NCBI GenBank assembly: GCA_039923155.1
Contig: JBDTDI010000167.1
Location: forward strand, 1 to 17,183
Length of the DNA stretch: 17,183 nucleotides
Reading direction: 5' to 3'
Source of the DNA: Rhodococcus_D sp039923155
GTDB taxonomy: Bacteria > Actinomycetota > Actinomycetes > Mycobacteriales > Mycobacteriaceae
Below are positions 15,498 through 17,183 of this stretch, in pieces. The translations under genes and the position numbers were made by a program. The notes under the pieces were generated by a model that saw only the letters and a program-made list of their open reading frames with translations, was not told the DNA's origin and ran no database searches. Numbering within the stretch: position 1 is the first letter of the stretch; the number at the start of each line of letters is the position of its first letter.

Positions 15498-17183
15498 TAC
15501 CGTCCGCACGCGTAGCCCTGCATGCCACGCGGGTTGGCGCCGCCGCTGAGAACGCCCGTCCCCGGATCGCGGGACACCGCGCACATGCGGCCCAGGCTCC
15601 ACGGGCCGGAACGCCGAACCTGGTGTCCCTTGGCGGCGAGTGCCGTGAGAACGCCCTCGTCGATGCGGTCCTCGACCACCAGCACCGCCGGTTCCACGGT
15701 GCGGGGGTAGAACGAGCCGGGAAAGCTCGTGGTGTTCCACATGGGGGCGTCGATGGCCTCCTGCAGGGACTGACCACCGAGGAGGTGGCGCAGCAGGAAC
15801 AACAGCTGCCACTGGTCCTGCTGGTCGCCGCCCGGGGACCCGCAGGCGAGGACGGGTTCGCCGTCGCGGTGCACCATCGTGGGGGTCAGGGTGGTGCGGG
15901 GCCGCCTGCCTGGGGCGAGCGAGGACGCGAGCCCCTCCTCGAGCCAGAACATCTGCAGCCGGCTGCCGAGCGGGAACCCGAGCTCGGGGATGGTCGGCGA
16001 GCTCTGCAGCCATCCCCCGCTGGGCGTCGCGGAGATCATGTTTCCCCAGCGGTCGACGACGTCCACGTGGCAGGTGTCCCCGCGGGTGACCCCGTCGGAC
16101 TGCACCGTCGGTTCCCCGATGGTCGCGTCCGTCTCGCCGGTGGAGTGCTGGTCCCGCAGGTACGCCGCGATCCGCGGCTCGCGACCGTCGGGACTTCCGG
16201 GACGGACCTCCCCGCTGGCCCGCTCCCCCACCAGCCGGGCGCGCTCCGCGGCGTACTCGCGGGAGAGGAGCGTCGTCATCGGGACGTCCTGGCCGTCGCC
16301 GTACCAGGCCTCACGATCGGCGTAGGCGAGCTTCATCGCCTCCGCGATCGGGTGGATCCCCTCCGCGGTCGACGGGTCGAGCGCAGCCGGGTCCGCGAGT
16401 GCATCGAGGATGCTCATGCTCTGCAGCATCGCCGGGCCCTGGCCCCACGGCTGGGTCTTGGCGACCGAGAATCCGTGCCAGTCCAGCGTGGTCGGCGCTT
16501 CCCACGTGGCGGTGAACGCGGCCATGTCCGCGCCGGTGACCAGTCCGGCGTGGGCTCCGCCGGTCGAGTCGCGGAACGCCCTCCGGGAGAAGCGATCGAC
16601 GGCCTCGGCGATGAACCCTTCGCTCCAGGCCCGTCGGGCGCCGTCGATCTGCGTCTCTCGGTCGGCGCCTGCCGCCTCACCCTCGTCCACCAGCCGCTGC
16701 AGGGTGCGCGCGTAGGTGGGATTCGCGAACAGCGACCCGGTCTCCGGTGCGCCGCCCCCACGGAGCCAGAGCTCGGCGGAGGAGCTCCAGTCCTTCTCGA
16801 ACAGCTCCTGGACGCTGGCCACGGTGTCCCTGACCCGCTCGCCAAGGGGGTGCCCCCCACCCGCGTAGCCGATGGCCGGCTCCAGAACCTCGGCGAGGCT
16901 GTGGGTTCCGTGGTCACGCAGCAGCAGCAGCCACGCGTCGACCGCCCCGGGGACGGTGGCGGCCAACGGTCCCGATCCGGGGATGAGGTCGATCCCCAGC
17001 GAGGCGAAGTGGGAGATGGTGGCCCCGGCGGGAGCTGGTCCCTGACCCGCGAGGACCCGCGGTGCGGGGTCCTCGACCGTCGCAATGATGGCCGGCGCCT
17101 CGCCCCCCGGACCGTTGAGGTGCGGCTCCACGACGTGCAGCACGAAGCCCGCGGTCACGGCGGCGTCAAACGCGTTGCCGCCC
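15497..17183 (-). CDS. Gamma-glutamyltransferase family protein, YwrD-like (5' end beyond window)
   Basis: This enzyme of the Ntn-hydrolase fold self-cleaves before a threonine and then transfers or hydrolyses gamma-glutamyl groups, as in glutathione or gamma-glutamyl amide breakdown. The right edge cuts it: the window opens inside GGNAFDAAVTAGFVLHVVEP, the standard start of the large subunit, so perhaps 30-60 residues are missing, including any signal peptide. The presumed nucleophile is the Thr of GDTCHVDVVD (codon 16075-16073), equivalent to TTHYSVVD in classical enzymes. The small subunit then carries SGGWLQSSP, FWLEEGL, RPRTTLTPTMV and the substrate-loop motif GSPGGDQQDQW. The DQQDQW and SSP/FWLEEGL patterns fit the YwrD-like branch rather than classical GGT, so real activity may differ. 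It leads an operon with a GntR regulator (1-base overlap) and DUF1275. Confidence 0.9.
   Translation of the reverse strand, partial: GGNAFDAAVTAGFVLHVVEPHLNGPGGEAPAIIATVEDPAPRVLAGQGPAPAGATISHFASLGIDLIPGSGPLAATVPGAVDAWLLLLRDHGTHSLAEVLEPAIGYAGGGHPLGERVRDTVASVQELFEKDWSSSAELWLRGGGAPETGSLFANPTYARTLQRLVDEGEAAGADRETQIDGARRAWSEGFIAEAVDRFSRRAFRDSTGGAHAGLVTGADMAAFTATWEAPTTLDWHGFSVAKTQPWGQGPAMLQSMSILDALADPAALDPSTAEGIHPIAEAMKLAYADREAWYGDGQDVPMTTLLSREYAAERARLVGERASGEVRPGSPDGREPRIAAYLRDQHSTGETDATIGEPTVQSDGVTRGDTCHVDVVDRWGNMISATPSGGWLQSSPTIPELGFPLGSRLQMFWLEEGLASSLAPGRRPRTTLTPTMVHRDGEPVLACGSPGGDQQDQWQLLFLLRHLLGGQSLQEAIDAPMWNTTSFPGSFYPRTVEPAVLVVEDRIDEGVLTALAAKGHQVRRSGPWSLGRMCAVSRDPGTGVLSGGANPRGMQGYACGR

Overview
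The window is high-GC DNA. Its codon use, GTG starts, GntR/FadR regulators, paired acyl-CoA dehydrogenases and HTH_34-type regulator point to an actinobacterial chromosome. I cannot name the genus. No transposase, integrase, phage gene, rRNA or CRISPR array is visible. It reads as a catabolic/accessory region around one tRNA gene.

Layout, left to right. (1) 1-2954, minus strand: an operon of an S33 (proline iminopeptidase-like) hydrolase, a dipeptide/oligopeptide-binding lipoprotein and the start of a DppC/OppC-type permease that runs off the left edge. (2) 3116-4958, plus strand, divergent from (1): a GntR/FadR-family regulator and an acetamidase/formamidase. Regions 1 and 2 look like one inducible unit for uptake and cleavage of a small peptide or amide. 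(3) 4948-6992, minus: a gluconokinase-gluconate permease operon (gntK-gntP), overlapping the amidase gene tail to tail. It has a recognisable promoter and a palindromic candidate operator. (4) 7461-8522, minus: an ADP-ribosylglycohydrolase. A decayed piece of a protein-tyrosine-phosphatase-like domain follows in frame behind two TAG codons. (5) 8790-8863, minus: tRNA-Pro(GGG). (6) A small two-helix membrane protein (minus), then two consecutive acyl-CoA dehydrogenase subunits (plus, 9246-11574) resembling the large and small subunits of pimeloyl-CoA dehydrogenase. (7) A group I truncated haemoglobin (minus) divergent from an acidic protein of unknown function, with a CRP/FNR-spaced dyad between them. 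(8) An unusual membrane protein with a C-terminal winged helix, followed directly by a frameshifted, partly deleted second copy. (9) 14114-17183, minus: a tightly packed operon of a gamma-glutamyltransferase-family enzyme (cut by the right edge), a GntR/FCD regulator and a DUF1275 (YoaK-type) membrane protein.

The recurring theme is uptake and catabolism of small nitrogenous or carboxylic substrates under local GntR-family control. The least ordinary items are the membrane-embedded winged-helix protein with its decayed tandem copy, the ADP-ribosylhydrolase with a severed phosphatase tail, the glycine-serine linker inside GntP, and the CRP-like site at the globin gene. All calls come from reading the sequence. 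No database search or structure prediction was run.
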